A stretch of 27,492 nucleotides of DNA from SIG299 sp964541485 (lineage in GTDB: Bacteria > Bacillota > Clostridia > Lachnospirales > Lachnospiraceae), in the NCBI GenBank assembly GCA_964541485.1, contig CAZIQL010000029.1, positions 1 to 27,492 on the forward strand, given 5' to 3'. Position 1 is the stretch's first letter. Every line of letters starts with the position of its first letter. Shown here piece by piece: positions 21,268-27,492 of the stretch. Position numbers and translations under genes: made by a program. The notes beneath the pieces are model-generated. The model worked only from the letters and a program-made list of their open reading frames with translations, ran no database searches and had not been told where the DNA came from.

Positions 21268-22109
21268 GATGCTTTGGTTAAATAAAAATACCAATAGCCA
21301 AAGCTGCCCCGGCGTTTTTTTCCTTGCTCCAGCGGTGAAAAGTCAGGAAATCCAAAGCTTTCTGCCATGTATTGCTCTCTTATTCCATACTCTCCCGGCA
21401 CTCCGACCACAAACCGTTCTCCATGTCTTGCGCATAACTTTCCAAGCAGCAGATGATGATATTCATAATATCCATGCAACAGAAAATGATTCTCCCTCAA
21501 AAATCTCCATTCCTTTGGCAAATGCTCCATATCCTCAAGTGTCATACGGCAGCACTGCCTCCGGATTCCATCAAACGGCAGCTTCAGCTCCGGCAGATGT
21601 TCCATGCACTCAGACAAGCTCCACGTCTGCCGAATTTCCCGCAACGCTTCTCCCGTCAGTTCCTCCTTTTTTTCTGTCACGATCTCCGTCACCGTATCCA
21701 TCCACTTTGTCACAGAATAGGTATCCTCACCGAACAATTCCAGCCCATCTGCCCTGCCGCCACAGATTCCGTATGCTGTTCCCTCCAGATAAATTGCCTC
21801 AAGATATGTAATGTCCCGGCCGGTCTGTAAAAAGTTCTCGGTTGCGGTCTCAAACCCACCCGCAGCCATTCCCTCCTGCACTGTGATTTCTTCTCCCTCT
21901 ACCGCACTTCCGTCTTGAAACACATACACCGGCTGCACTCTCCCCGTTATTCCGTATTTTGCCTCTCCCCGGTAATAAATCTGCACTTCACATAATTCAT
22001 TTCTGATAAAAACCGCGGCATATCCTGCTTTCCCCGTTTTTTCCCTGTTTCGATAAGTAGAAAAATAAATCATCTGACGCCGGTACTCTGCCCTTTTATC
22101 CTGTTCCAT
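21261..22109 (-). CDS. DUF6128-like protein of unknown function
   Basis: A 282-residue soluble protein. The N-terminal part (about 12-115, starting MIYFSTYRNREKTGKAGYAAV) looks like a beta-rich domain. A charged middle segment (about 128-165) follows. The C-terminal part (about 180-282) has LLHGYYEYHHLLLGKL, FVVGVPGEYGIREQYMAESF, GFPDF and GSFGYWYFYL, which I recall as the pattern of Lachnospiraceae DUF6128 proteins; this match is from memory. No catalytic motif, membrane segment or signal peptide is seen. GAGGAGG precedes ATG 22109. An internal start at residue 13 is possible but less well supported. Function unknown. Confidence 0.75.
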   Translation of the reverse strand: MEQDKRAEYRRQMIYFSTYRNREKTGKAGYAAVFIRNELCEVQIYYRGEAKYGITGRVQPVYVFQDGSAVEGEEITVQEGMAAGGFETATENFLQTGRDITYLEAIYLEGTAYGICGGRADGLELFGEDTYSVTKWMDTVTEIVTEKKEELTGEALREIRQTWSLSECMEHLPELKLPFDGIRRQCCRMTLEDMEHLPKEWRFLRENHFLLHGYYEYHHLLLGKLCARHGERFVVGVPGEYGIREQYMAESFGFPDFSPLEQGKKRRGSFGYWYFYLTKASY

Positions 22110-22234
22110 TTTGCCATCCCTCCTCTTTCTTTATAGACACACGCTCCCGCCGGTGGGTCTATCTTCTCCTAATCATATTTATGCGCTTGTCCACAAAAAT
22201 ATTCCGCATATCCTCAAAATTCCCTCCCAGACGA

Positions 22235-22264
22235 TTGACAAAACAACGTCCTGCTTGGTAGGAT
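22235..22264 (+). promoter_or_regulatory. promoter of the ABC-F gene
   Basis: A perfect -35 TTGACA (22235-22240) and -10 TAGGAT (22259-22264) are 18 bases apart, about 40 bases upstream of the ATG. The leader is too short for the attenuator type seen ahead of antibiotic-induced ABC-F genes. Confidence 0.7.
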
Positions 22265-22303
22265 TAAAACGAACGAAAAACGAAAGGCAGGCACTATATT
22301 TTT

Positions 22304-24136
22304 ATGAATTTACTCACTCTGGAAAATGTCAGCAAAAGCTACACGGAGCGTATGCTTTTTGACCATATCAGTCTCGGAATTAACGACGGGGACAAAATCG
22401 GTGTTATCGGCATCAACGGCACCGGAAAGTCTACTCTGTTAAAAATCATTGCCGGCCTGGAAGAACCGGAGGAAGGCAGCGTAACAAAGGGAAACAAACT
22501 GCGTATCGCCTATCTTCCACAAACTCCGGTGTTTGATAACAGCAAGTCCATCCTCCTGAATGTCACCGAAGGCCAAACCGCAAAAGAAAGCTATCGCAAT
22601 ATTATCGGTGAAGCCCGTGTTATGCTGCAAAAATTCGGGATTTCTGATCCGGACGGCACCGCTTCTACACTATCCGGCGGACAAAAAAAGCGCATTGCCT
22701 TAGTGCGCACACTACTGACCGAATCCGACCTGCTTGTCCTTGATGAGCCAACAAACCACTTAGACAGCGACATGACAGAATGGTTAGAGGAGTATTTAAA
22801 AAAGTACAAAGGTGCTTTTATCATGATTACCCACGACCGGTACTTTCTCGACCGCGTGACTAATAAAATTATTGAACTCGATAAGGGCAAATTATATTCC
22901 TATCAGACGAACTACTCCGGTTTCATTGCACTGAAGGCAGAGCGTGAAGAAATGGCAATTGCTACGGAACGAAAAGCAAAAACACTGTTCAAAACAGAGC
23001 TTGCCTGGATGCAGCGCGGTGCCCGTGCCCGTTCCACAAAGCAAAAGGCTCATATCCAGCGTTTTGAGGCCCTCAGAGACCGCGACAAGCCGCAGACAGA
23101 CAGCTCAGTGGAAATCAATGCTCTTTCCTCGCGTCTTGGAAAAAAAACAATCGAGCTTGCAAAAATCAGTAAATCCTTTGATGGTGCTGCATTATTCGCT
23201 CCATTCAGCTACATTCTGCTCCCTACAGACCGTATTGGCATTATCGGACGCAACGGATGCGGAAAATCCACCCTGTTAAACATTCTGACCGGAAAATTGG
23301 AACCGGACACCGGCTATGTCGACATGGGGACTACGATAAAAGTCGGCTATTTTTCTCAGGAGAACGAAGCTCTTGATTCCGACATGACCGTGCTCCAATA
23401 TATCCGTAATACTGCAGAATACATCGAAACCGCAGACGGCACCATGTCTGCCTCTGCAATGTGTGAGCAGTTTTTGTTTGACGGCTCCATGCAGTACACA
23501 AAAATTGAAAAGCTCTCCGGTGGTGAAAAACGGCGTCTTTATCTGTTAAAGGTTTTGATGGATGCACCAAATGTTCTTGTTTTAGACGAACCTACGAATG
23601 ACCTTGATATTCAGACACTGACCATTTTAGAAAACTATTTGCTGGAGTATCCCGGCATCGTCGTTGCCGTCTCCCATGACCGCTATTTCCTTGATAAACT
23701 CGCCACCCGTATCTTTTCCTTTGAAAACGGTGAAATCGTCCGTTATGAGGGCAATTACAGCGATTTTAAGGAAACCGCGGGCGAACGCACACAAAGCACT
23801 TTAAAAAGCGTCACCGGAAACCCGGTCGATAAAAACGATGCTGTTAAGGCTGACTCCCTGCCTTCTAAGGAAACCTGGAAGCAGAAGGATTCTCGCCTGA
23901 AATTTTCTTATAAAGAACAGCGGGAATATGAAACCATTGATGCCGACATTGCTGCATTGGAAGAAAAACTTGTTTTCCTGGATAACGAAATTGCGGCTTC
24001 TGCAAGCGAATATTCCAAATTAACCGCGTTAATGGCAGAAAAGGAACAGACCGAAGCCGCTCTGGAAGAAAAGATGGATCGCTGGGTTTATCTGAATGAC
24101 CTCGCAGAGCAAATCGAAGCCGCAAAGTATAAATAA
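22304..24136 (+). CDS. ABC-F family ribosome-associated ATPase
   Basis: A 610-residue protein with two ABC ATPase domains and no membrane segment. Domain 1 has GINGTGKST (36-44), LSGGQKKR (123-130) and LLVLDEPTNHLD (143-154). Domain 2 has GRNGCGKST (315-323), LSGGEKRR (404-411) and VLVLDEPTNDLD (424-435). The linker (about 200-265) carries ELAWMQRGARARSTKQKA, the P-site tRNA interaction motif of ABC-F proteins. A coiled coil (about 535-608) forms the C-terminus, as in Uup-type members. Such proteins bind the ribosomal E site and relieve stalling; the linker is short, which favours a housekeeping (Uup/YdiF-like) role over antibiotic resistance, by inference. The ribosome binding site is weak (GGCAGG). 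Confidence 0.94.
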   Translation: MNLLTLENVSKSYTERMLFDHISLGINDGDKIGVIGINGTGKSTLLKIIAGLEEPEEGSVTKGNKLRIAYLPQTPVFDNSKSILLNVTEGQTAKESYRNIIGEARVMLQKFGISDPDGTASTLSGGQKKRIALVRTLLTESDLLVLDEPTNHLDSDMTEWLEEYLKKYKGAFIMITHDRYFLDRVTNKIIELDKGKLYSYQTNYSGFIALKAEREEMAIATERKAKTLFKTELAWMQRGARARSTKQKAHIQRFEALRDRDKPQTDSSVEINALSSRLGKKTIELAKISKSFDGAALFAPFSYILLPTDRIGIIGRNGCGKSTLLNILTGKLEPDTGYVDMGTTIKVGYFSQENEALDSDMTVLQYIRNTAEYIETADGTMSASAMCEQFLFDGSMQYTKIEKLSGGEKRRLYLLKVLMDAPNVLVLDEPTNDLDIQTLTILENYLLEYPGIVVAVSHDRYFLDKLATRIFSFENGEIVRYEGNYSDFKETAGERTQSTLKSVTGNPVDKNDAVKADSLPSKETWKQKDSRLKFSYKEQREYETIDADIAALEEKLVFLDNEIAASASEYSKLTALMAEKEQTEAALEEKMDRWVYLNDLAEQIEAAKYK

Positions 24137-24160
24137 CATCTTGTAAATTTATACTCTTGT

Positions 24161-25219
24161 CTATTCCGCTCTTCCCCCTCCTTCGACGGTTACTCTGCAC
24201 AGACTCCTAATCAGCACCAGCCCGAAGGGTCCGAGGAAGAGTCCCGGAATACCGAAGAGTTCATATCCGATAGTGACTGCCATCAGACTGTAAATAGGGG
24301 AAATTCCCATTCTCCCTCCTAAAAGCTTCGGCTCCAGATACTCTCTTAAAAACTGGCAGATACCATACAATGTAAGCAGCACTGCTCCGGCAAACACTTT
24401 CCCCCGGATAAAACAGATGACTGCCCATGGCACAAGAATCATGACACTGCCAAGCAGAGGAAACGCGTCAAAAACCCCAATCAAAAGACCAATTAAGAGT
24501 GCATAAGGATTGCGAAGAATAAGCAACCCCAGGCCGCAGGTAATACTGACAAGAAAAATCAGTATTGCCTGCGTTTTTATATAGGCAATTCCCGCCCCGG
24601 ACAGTTCTCCCTTCACCACATTCCATTCCTGTGTCCAAAAGCCCAACTGCCGTTGCTCTGTCTTCTCTTTTACGGACTCCCCTAAAATCAACAGCGTTGA
24701 TACGAATATAACAACGAAACTGACTGCCAGCTCTGTGACAGAAACCGCAGCCTTTAAGGAATGCTTTGTCACAAAGGCCAGCATTTCTTCCCTTAAAAAC
24801 ACTAAAATTCCATCCAGACCGTCGCTTAACATCGAAAAGGTTCTTCCTCTCTCCATCTTAAAAAAACTATCACAATATCGACAGATTCCCTCTATATATC
24901 CTTGCCACTCCACCTGATAGCTCTCATAATTCTCTACCAAAGCTACAAACTGCTCCAGCAATAATTTAACAAGATATGTGATTCCGCCTCCTACAATACC
25001 CAAAAAAAAGATGATCAGAATGCCTCCGCTGATGACGGGCTTAATCCTTAACTTTTTCCACAAAAAACGTACCGGCCGGCGCAAGCATCGTGCAATTACT
25101 ACCGCAATCAAAAACGGCAGGAAAAGAGGCAACAAATACCGGAATCCCAAGTAAACCACCGCCACAATGACAATCAGTCCTATTAGCTTTTTGTACTTTT
25201 CCGGCATTGTATTCCACAT
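24161..25219 (-). CDS. AI-2E/YtvI-family membrane protein
   Basis: A 352-residue polytopic membrane protein from ATG 25219, chosen because AAGGAG lies about 9 bases upstream; the frame is open 18 more codons without such a site. About seven or eight hydrophobic segments are visible, the first two at about residues 9-50. A long soluble loop (about 82-140) follows the third. The C-terminal motifs LREYLEPKLLGGRMGISPIYSLMAV (given in part) and ELFGIPGLFLGPFG are signatures of the AI-2E transporter family. Sporulation protein YtvI of Bacillus belongs to it. Transported substrate unknown; AI-2 export should not be assumed. Convergent with the ABC-F gene, with 24 bases between them and no terminator seen. 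Confidence 0.88.
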   Translation of the reverse strand: MWNTMPEKYKKLIGLIVIVAVVYLGFRYLLPLFLPFLIAVVIARCLRRPVRFLWKKLRIKPVISGGILIIFFLGIVGGGITYLVKLLLEQFVALVENYESYQVEWQGYIEGICRYCDSFFKMERGRTFSMLSDGLDGILVFLREEMLAFVTKHSLKAAVSVTELAVSFVVIFVSTLLILGESVKEKTEQRQLGFWTQEWNVVKGELSGAGIAYIKTQAILIFLVSITCGLGLLILRNPYALLIGLLIGVFDAFPLLGSVMILVPWAVICFIRGKVFAGAVLLTLYGICQFLREYLEPKLLGGRMGISPIYSLMAVTIGYELFGIPGLFLGPFGLVLIRSLCRVTVEGGGRAE

Positions 25220-25282
25220 AATCGCAGTCTCCTTCCATAACAACCTCGTTCCGCCCCAAACCACACTTTCCATTAGTGTAAC

Positions 25283-25312
25283 AAAAAAAGAAACAGCTTA
25301 TTCAGCCGTTTC
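25283..25312 (-). terminator. intrinsic terminator after the cytidylate-kinase-like gene
   Basis: On the minus strand GAAACGGCT (25312-25304) pairs with AGCTGTTTC (25298-25290), 9 pairs including one G-U, with a 5-base loop and TTTTTTT following. It separates this gene from the AI-2E gene downstream. Confidence 0.88.
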
Positions 25313-25322
25313 CCGTTTTCAC

Positions 25323-26021
25323 TTATTTATTTAAAGTCACCACTAAAAACTCTCTGCCGTGCAATACTTCTCTGGAAATCACACCTGCTGCTTTTTCCTT
25401 TGCAAAGTCCTCCTCCGGGCGGTTCAGGGAAAGAATCAGTCTGGTGTAACCACCGTTCCCCTCCTTGTCGGCTGCCTCGTAAGCCTCTGCCTCATCCTCT
25501 AAAATCTGCGCCAGAATCGCCGGATCACAATCGGTGGAATCCAGAATCAGATTATAATTTGAATAATTAAAATACTCTATTCCATAAATTTCTTTATATC
25601 TTGCATCCTCAGTTTCCGCTCTTTTTTTCAGCTTTTGCTTTGCATCTTCCAGGGATTCGTAGTTCTCTACACTGCCTCTGGTTGCATCTGCTTTTACTCT
25701 TTGCGCTGCCACATCCAGACTGACCGACAGAAAGACCTTGAACGACTTCTCCACGAAATTCCACGCCAGACGTGAATCAAACAAAATACTTTTGTCCGGA
25801 TTTTCTCTCGAAATCCGGGCTGTTGTGTCATCTATTTCATGGTCATACTTGTGGTCCTGCCCCATCAGGTTATTCATCTCAAGCACGCTCAAACCATGTT
25901 CCTTGGCAATCTCACGAATCACCTTTCCGGTAGAAAAAATCTCATAACCATATTCTGTCTCTAAAATTTTACTTAAAGTGGACTTTCCGCTCCCTAAATT
26001 ACCTGTCAATGTAATATGCAT
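25323..26021 (-). CDS. cytidylate-kinase-like P-loop protein
   Basis: A 232-residue protein from ATG 26021, preceded by GGAGAG; the frame extends 24 codons upstream without a good site. MHITLTGNLGSGKSTLSKIL holds the Walker A motif (7-15). Then come IFSTGKVIREIAKEHG, DHKYDHEIDDTTARI and SILFDSRLAWNF, in the order found in the short archaeal-type CMP kinases, where the STG and D-x-R motifs contact the nucleotide. ADATRG and KKRAETEDARYKEIYGIEYFNYSNYNLILDST (partly quoted motif, about 135-190) complete the lid region. The last 45 residues are an extension of unknown role. It may not be the main CMP kinase of the cell; a related nucleotide or small-molecule kinase is possible. Confidence 0.8.
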   Translation of the reverse strand: MHITLTGNLGSGKSTLSKILETEYGYEIFSTGKVIREIAKEHGLSVLEMNNLMGQDHKYDHEIDDTTARISRENPDKSILFDSRLAWNFVEKSFKVFLSVSLDVAAQRVKADATRGSVENYESLEDAKQKLKKRAETEDARYKEIYGIEYFNYSNYNLILDSTDCDPAILAQILEDEAEAYEAADKEGNGGYTRLILSLNRPEEDFAKEKAAGVISREVLHGREFLVVTLNK

Positions 26022-26064
26022 ACTCTCTCCAGCCTTTCTTACATTCTTTTGTGTCTTTCTTTTA

Positions 26065-26093
26065 ATCTTACCGCTTTTTTCTGTCACATGCAA
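26065..26093 (-). promoter_or_regulatory. candidate promoter of the cytidylate-kinase-like gene
   Basis: On the minus strand -35 TTGCAT (26088-26093) and -10 TAAGAT (26065-26070) are 17 bases apart, 43 bases upstream of the chosen start. If correct, it excludes the longer upstream start at 26093. Confidence 0.55.
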
Positions 26094-26119
26094 GCCTTAC
26101 AAAAAATATTTTCTCCCGT

Positions 26120-26148
26120 TTGCAAAGCCGGGCAAATAATGCTATAGT
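26120..26148 (+). promoter_or_regulatory. promoter of the VanZ-family gene
   Basis: -35 TTGCAA (26120-26125) and -10 TATAGT (26143-26148) are 17 bases apart, about 57 bases upstream of the ATG. Confidence 0.72.
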
Positions 26149-26205
26149 TAACAGTATGTATATCTGTATCCTTCCGGTACATAATAAAATAGAAAGGAGC
26201 TTTCT

Positions 26206-26715
26206 ATGAACCTGCCAGTAAAGAAATACCGTCTTAATCAAAAAGTTTTTTCCGTTGTTCCGGCATTTGTGCTGTTATGTATTATTTTCGGCTTTTCTGC
26301 ACAAACGGGCGAAGAATCCGGTTCCTTAAGCTTTCAGATCAGTTTATTTCTGGTCCGCCTGTTTTCTCCTTTTCTTCCCGCCGCAAAAACCAGCGAACTC
26401 TTATGGGAGCGTGCGGAAAACATCCATCTTTACGTAAGAAAAGCTGCTCATATGACCGAATACTTTTTACTGACATTATCCGTTTATTTTCCCATCCGCA
26501 TTTGGACAGGCAACCGATTTTCTCTCAGATTCCGGCTTATCCTATGTTTCCTTCTCACCCTGTCGTTTTCTGCCCTCGATGAATTTCATCAGTCCTTCAT
26601 TGACGGCCGAAGCGGAAACCTCATTGATGTCTGTATCGACTCCGTTGGCATTCTTGCCGCATCTCTATTGCTTTATTTTCTGTCCGTAACAAAGAAAAAG
26701 CGTGTGAAATTGTAG
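26206..26715 (+). CDS. VanZ-family membrane protein
   Basis: A 169-residue protein with about four hydrophobic segments (residues about 16-30, 82-98, 107-125 and 145-162). The family motifs are present: FGFSAQTGEESGSLS after the first segment, VRKAAHMTEYFLL before the second, and LDEFHQSFIDGRSGNLIDVCIDSVG before the last. VanZ homologues are widespread in Firmicutes and are mostly of unknown function; the founding member raises teicoplanin resistance, which cannot be inferred here. AAAGGAG precedes the start by about 7 bases. It is a single-gene unit whose last codons form half of the following terminator. Confidence 0.9.
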   Translation: MNLPVKKYRLNQKVFSVVPAFVLLCIIFGFSAQTGEESGSLSFQISLFLVRLFSPFLPAAKTSELLWERAENIHLYVRKAAHMTEYFLLTLSVYFPIRIWTGNRFSLRFRLILCFLLTLSFSALDEFHQSFIDGRSGNLIDVCIDSVGILAASLLLYFLSVTKKKRVKL

Positions 26716-26746
26716 GTCCTGCCTTCCCGTTCACACGCTTTTTTAT
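26696..26746. terminator. bidirectional terminator shared by the VanZ and PhoU-domain genes
   Basis: AAGCGTGTGAA (26698-26708) pairs with TTCACACGCTT (26730-26740), an 11-bp perfect stem with a 21-base loop, flanked by a T-run (26739-26745) and an A-rich stretch on the other side. The left arm lies inside the last codons of the VanZ gene. The right flank reaches the stop of the PhoU-domain gene. Confidence 0.8.
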
Positions 26747-27492
26747 TACTTTGTTATACCCTCTTTCCTTGTTACCGGCGCAATGGCATACTTCTCCTTG
26801 TATTCCTGATACAGGGCATCAAAATCTTTTCCGCTCCGATGTACCTTATGCAGATAGCTGTGTAAGTCAAGAGCCGCATGCTCTGACATTTCAATCAGAC
26901 AGCTGGCCACATTGGAACAGTGATCCGATACTCTCTCTAAGTTTGTCAGGATATCCGACAACACAAATCCCGGTTCAATCGCACACTCTACCTTTTGGAG
27001 ACGCATAATATGGCGCAAACGAATCTGTTCTTTTAAGTAGTCAACCACCTGCTCCAAAGGCTCAACCATATGTGCCTTTTCTATATCTCTTTCCACAAAG
27101 GCTTCTTCTGTAATCCACACAATTTCTCTGATAGCAGCATACATTGTCTTCAACTCTTCCAACGCCGCATCCGAAAACTCGATTTGCTTATCCATTAATT
27201 CCTCTGCCGAATCAATCACATTTACCGCATGGTCAGAAATTCGTTCAAAGTCTCCAATCATATAAAGAAGCTTCGTTACTTCTCTGCTGTCTTCCGCATC
27301 CATGCTCCTTGCAGACAGCTTTACAAGATAAGACCCCAACGCATCCTCATAAATGTCCACCTTATTTTCCAATGCCCTGATTTTTGCCGCCTTTTTCTCA
27401 TCATAGTCATCCAGAAGCTCAATCGCATAATTGATTGCCGTAGAAGACAGTCTTGCCATTTCATCTGCCACCTCATAGCTACGCTCAATTGC
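26746..27492 (-). CDS. PhoU-domain protein, probable C-terminal part of a Na/Pi cotransporter (5' end outside window)
   Basis: The frame is open to the window edge (249 codons, the last being the stop). The visible segment is all-helical with two PhoU repeats, marked by MIGDFERISDHAVNVIDSAEE and LTNLERVSDHCSNVASCLIE (partly quoted), the metal-binding E-R-x-S-D-H motif repeated. A GTG at 27471 could be taken as a start, but coding clearly continues upstream (AIERSYEVADEMARL) and no ribosome binding site precedes it. The helical lead-in and the roughly 30-residue tail fit the cytoplasmic domain of a Na/phosphate cotransporter (NptA/YjbB type) better than stand-alone PhoU, but the membrane part is not visible. 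It would act in phosphate uptake or its control. Confidence 0.85.
   Translation of the reverse strand, partial: AIERSYEVADEMARLSSTAINYAIELLDDYDEKKAAKIRALENKVDIYEDALGSYLVKLSARSMDAEDSREVTKLLYMIGDFERISDHAVNVIDSAEELMDKQIEFSDAALEELKTMYAAIREIVWITEEAFVERDIEKAHMVEPLEQVVDYLKEQIRLRHIMRLQKVECAIEPGFVLSDILTNLERVSDHCSNVASCLIEMSEHAALDLHSYLHKVHRSGKDFDALYQEYKEKYAIAPVTRKEGITK

Noticed and set aside
22110..22303. Antibiotic-responsive attenuator leader ahead of the ABC-F gene
   Set aside because: The promoter is only about 40 bases from the ATG; there is no leader peptide or terminator hairpin between them.
24161..25219. Calling this gene an autoinducer-2 exporter
   Set aside because: The family name is historical; the sequence supports only membership of the AI-2E/YtvI family, and many members have other roles.
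27450..27492. GTG at 27471 as a real start of a stand-alone phoU gene
   Set aside because: The frame stays open upstream to the window edge with plausible helical coding sequence and no ribosome binding site precedes the GTG.

Overview
The window is an ordinary stretch of a low- to mid-GC Firmicutes chromosome, and I infer a Lachnospiraceae-like anaerobic gut clostridium. The grounds are a SAM-I (S-box) riboswitch upstream of metK, a long Bacillus/Clostridium-type SRP RNA with an Alu domain, a putative class III ribonucleotide reductase activase (a strict-anaerobe trait), a pectin methylesterase without a signal peptide, and strong AGGAGG-type ribosome binding sites. No tRNA, rRNA, insertion sequence, prophage or CRISPR array was seen.

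Left part (1-8850). The window opens inside asnS (minus strand, 3' end outside the window), which has its own promoter. Next comes a minus-strand signalling operon: a sensor histidine kinase, an OmpR-type response regulator and a 1102-residue PAS-GGDEF-GAF-(degenerate GGDEF)-EAL protein. Divergent from it is a plus-strand unit: sigma-A promoter, SAM-I riboswitch with a readable terminator/antiterminator switch, metK, then an HD-GYP c-di-GMP phosphodiesterase with no visible promoter of its own. A bidirectional terminator closes the unit. Two c-di-GMP turnover proteins therefore flank the riboswitch.

Middle (8850-16040). murA and a shikimate-kinase family gene lie on the minus strand. A tiny Ig-like (Big_5-like) protein gene on the plus strand converges on a three-gene minus-strand operon that I could not match to a described system. 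That operon encodes a 774-residue protein with an N-terminal cyclic-nucleotide-binding fold, an ABC ATPase with no permease gene beside it, and a TPR protein fused to a CbxX/SpoVK-like AAA domain whose catalytic residues look degenerate. It has a near-consensus promoter, and its last two genes are only 4 bases apart. It is the best candidate here for an undescribed system.

Right part (16040-27492). A minus-strand RNA and translation-maintenance cluster runs ffs (SRP RNA), tatD, rsmA, a GNAT acetyltransferase and tadA. The ffs promoter overlaps the 3' end of the pectinesterase gene, and a probable tatD promoter is nested in the ffs terminator. Beyond these lie an nrdG-like radical SAM activase, a DUF6128-like protein, an ABC-F ATPase, an AI-2E/YtvI-type membrane protein, a cytidylate-kinase-like protein, a VanZ-family protein, and the C-terminal PhoU part of a probable Na/Pi cotransporter whose 5' end is outside the window.

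Start codons were moved inward from the longest open frame where a good ribosome binding site supports it; each entry says so. Family assignments rest on motifs read by eye, with no database search.
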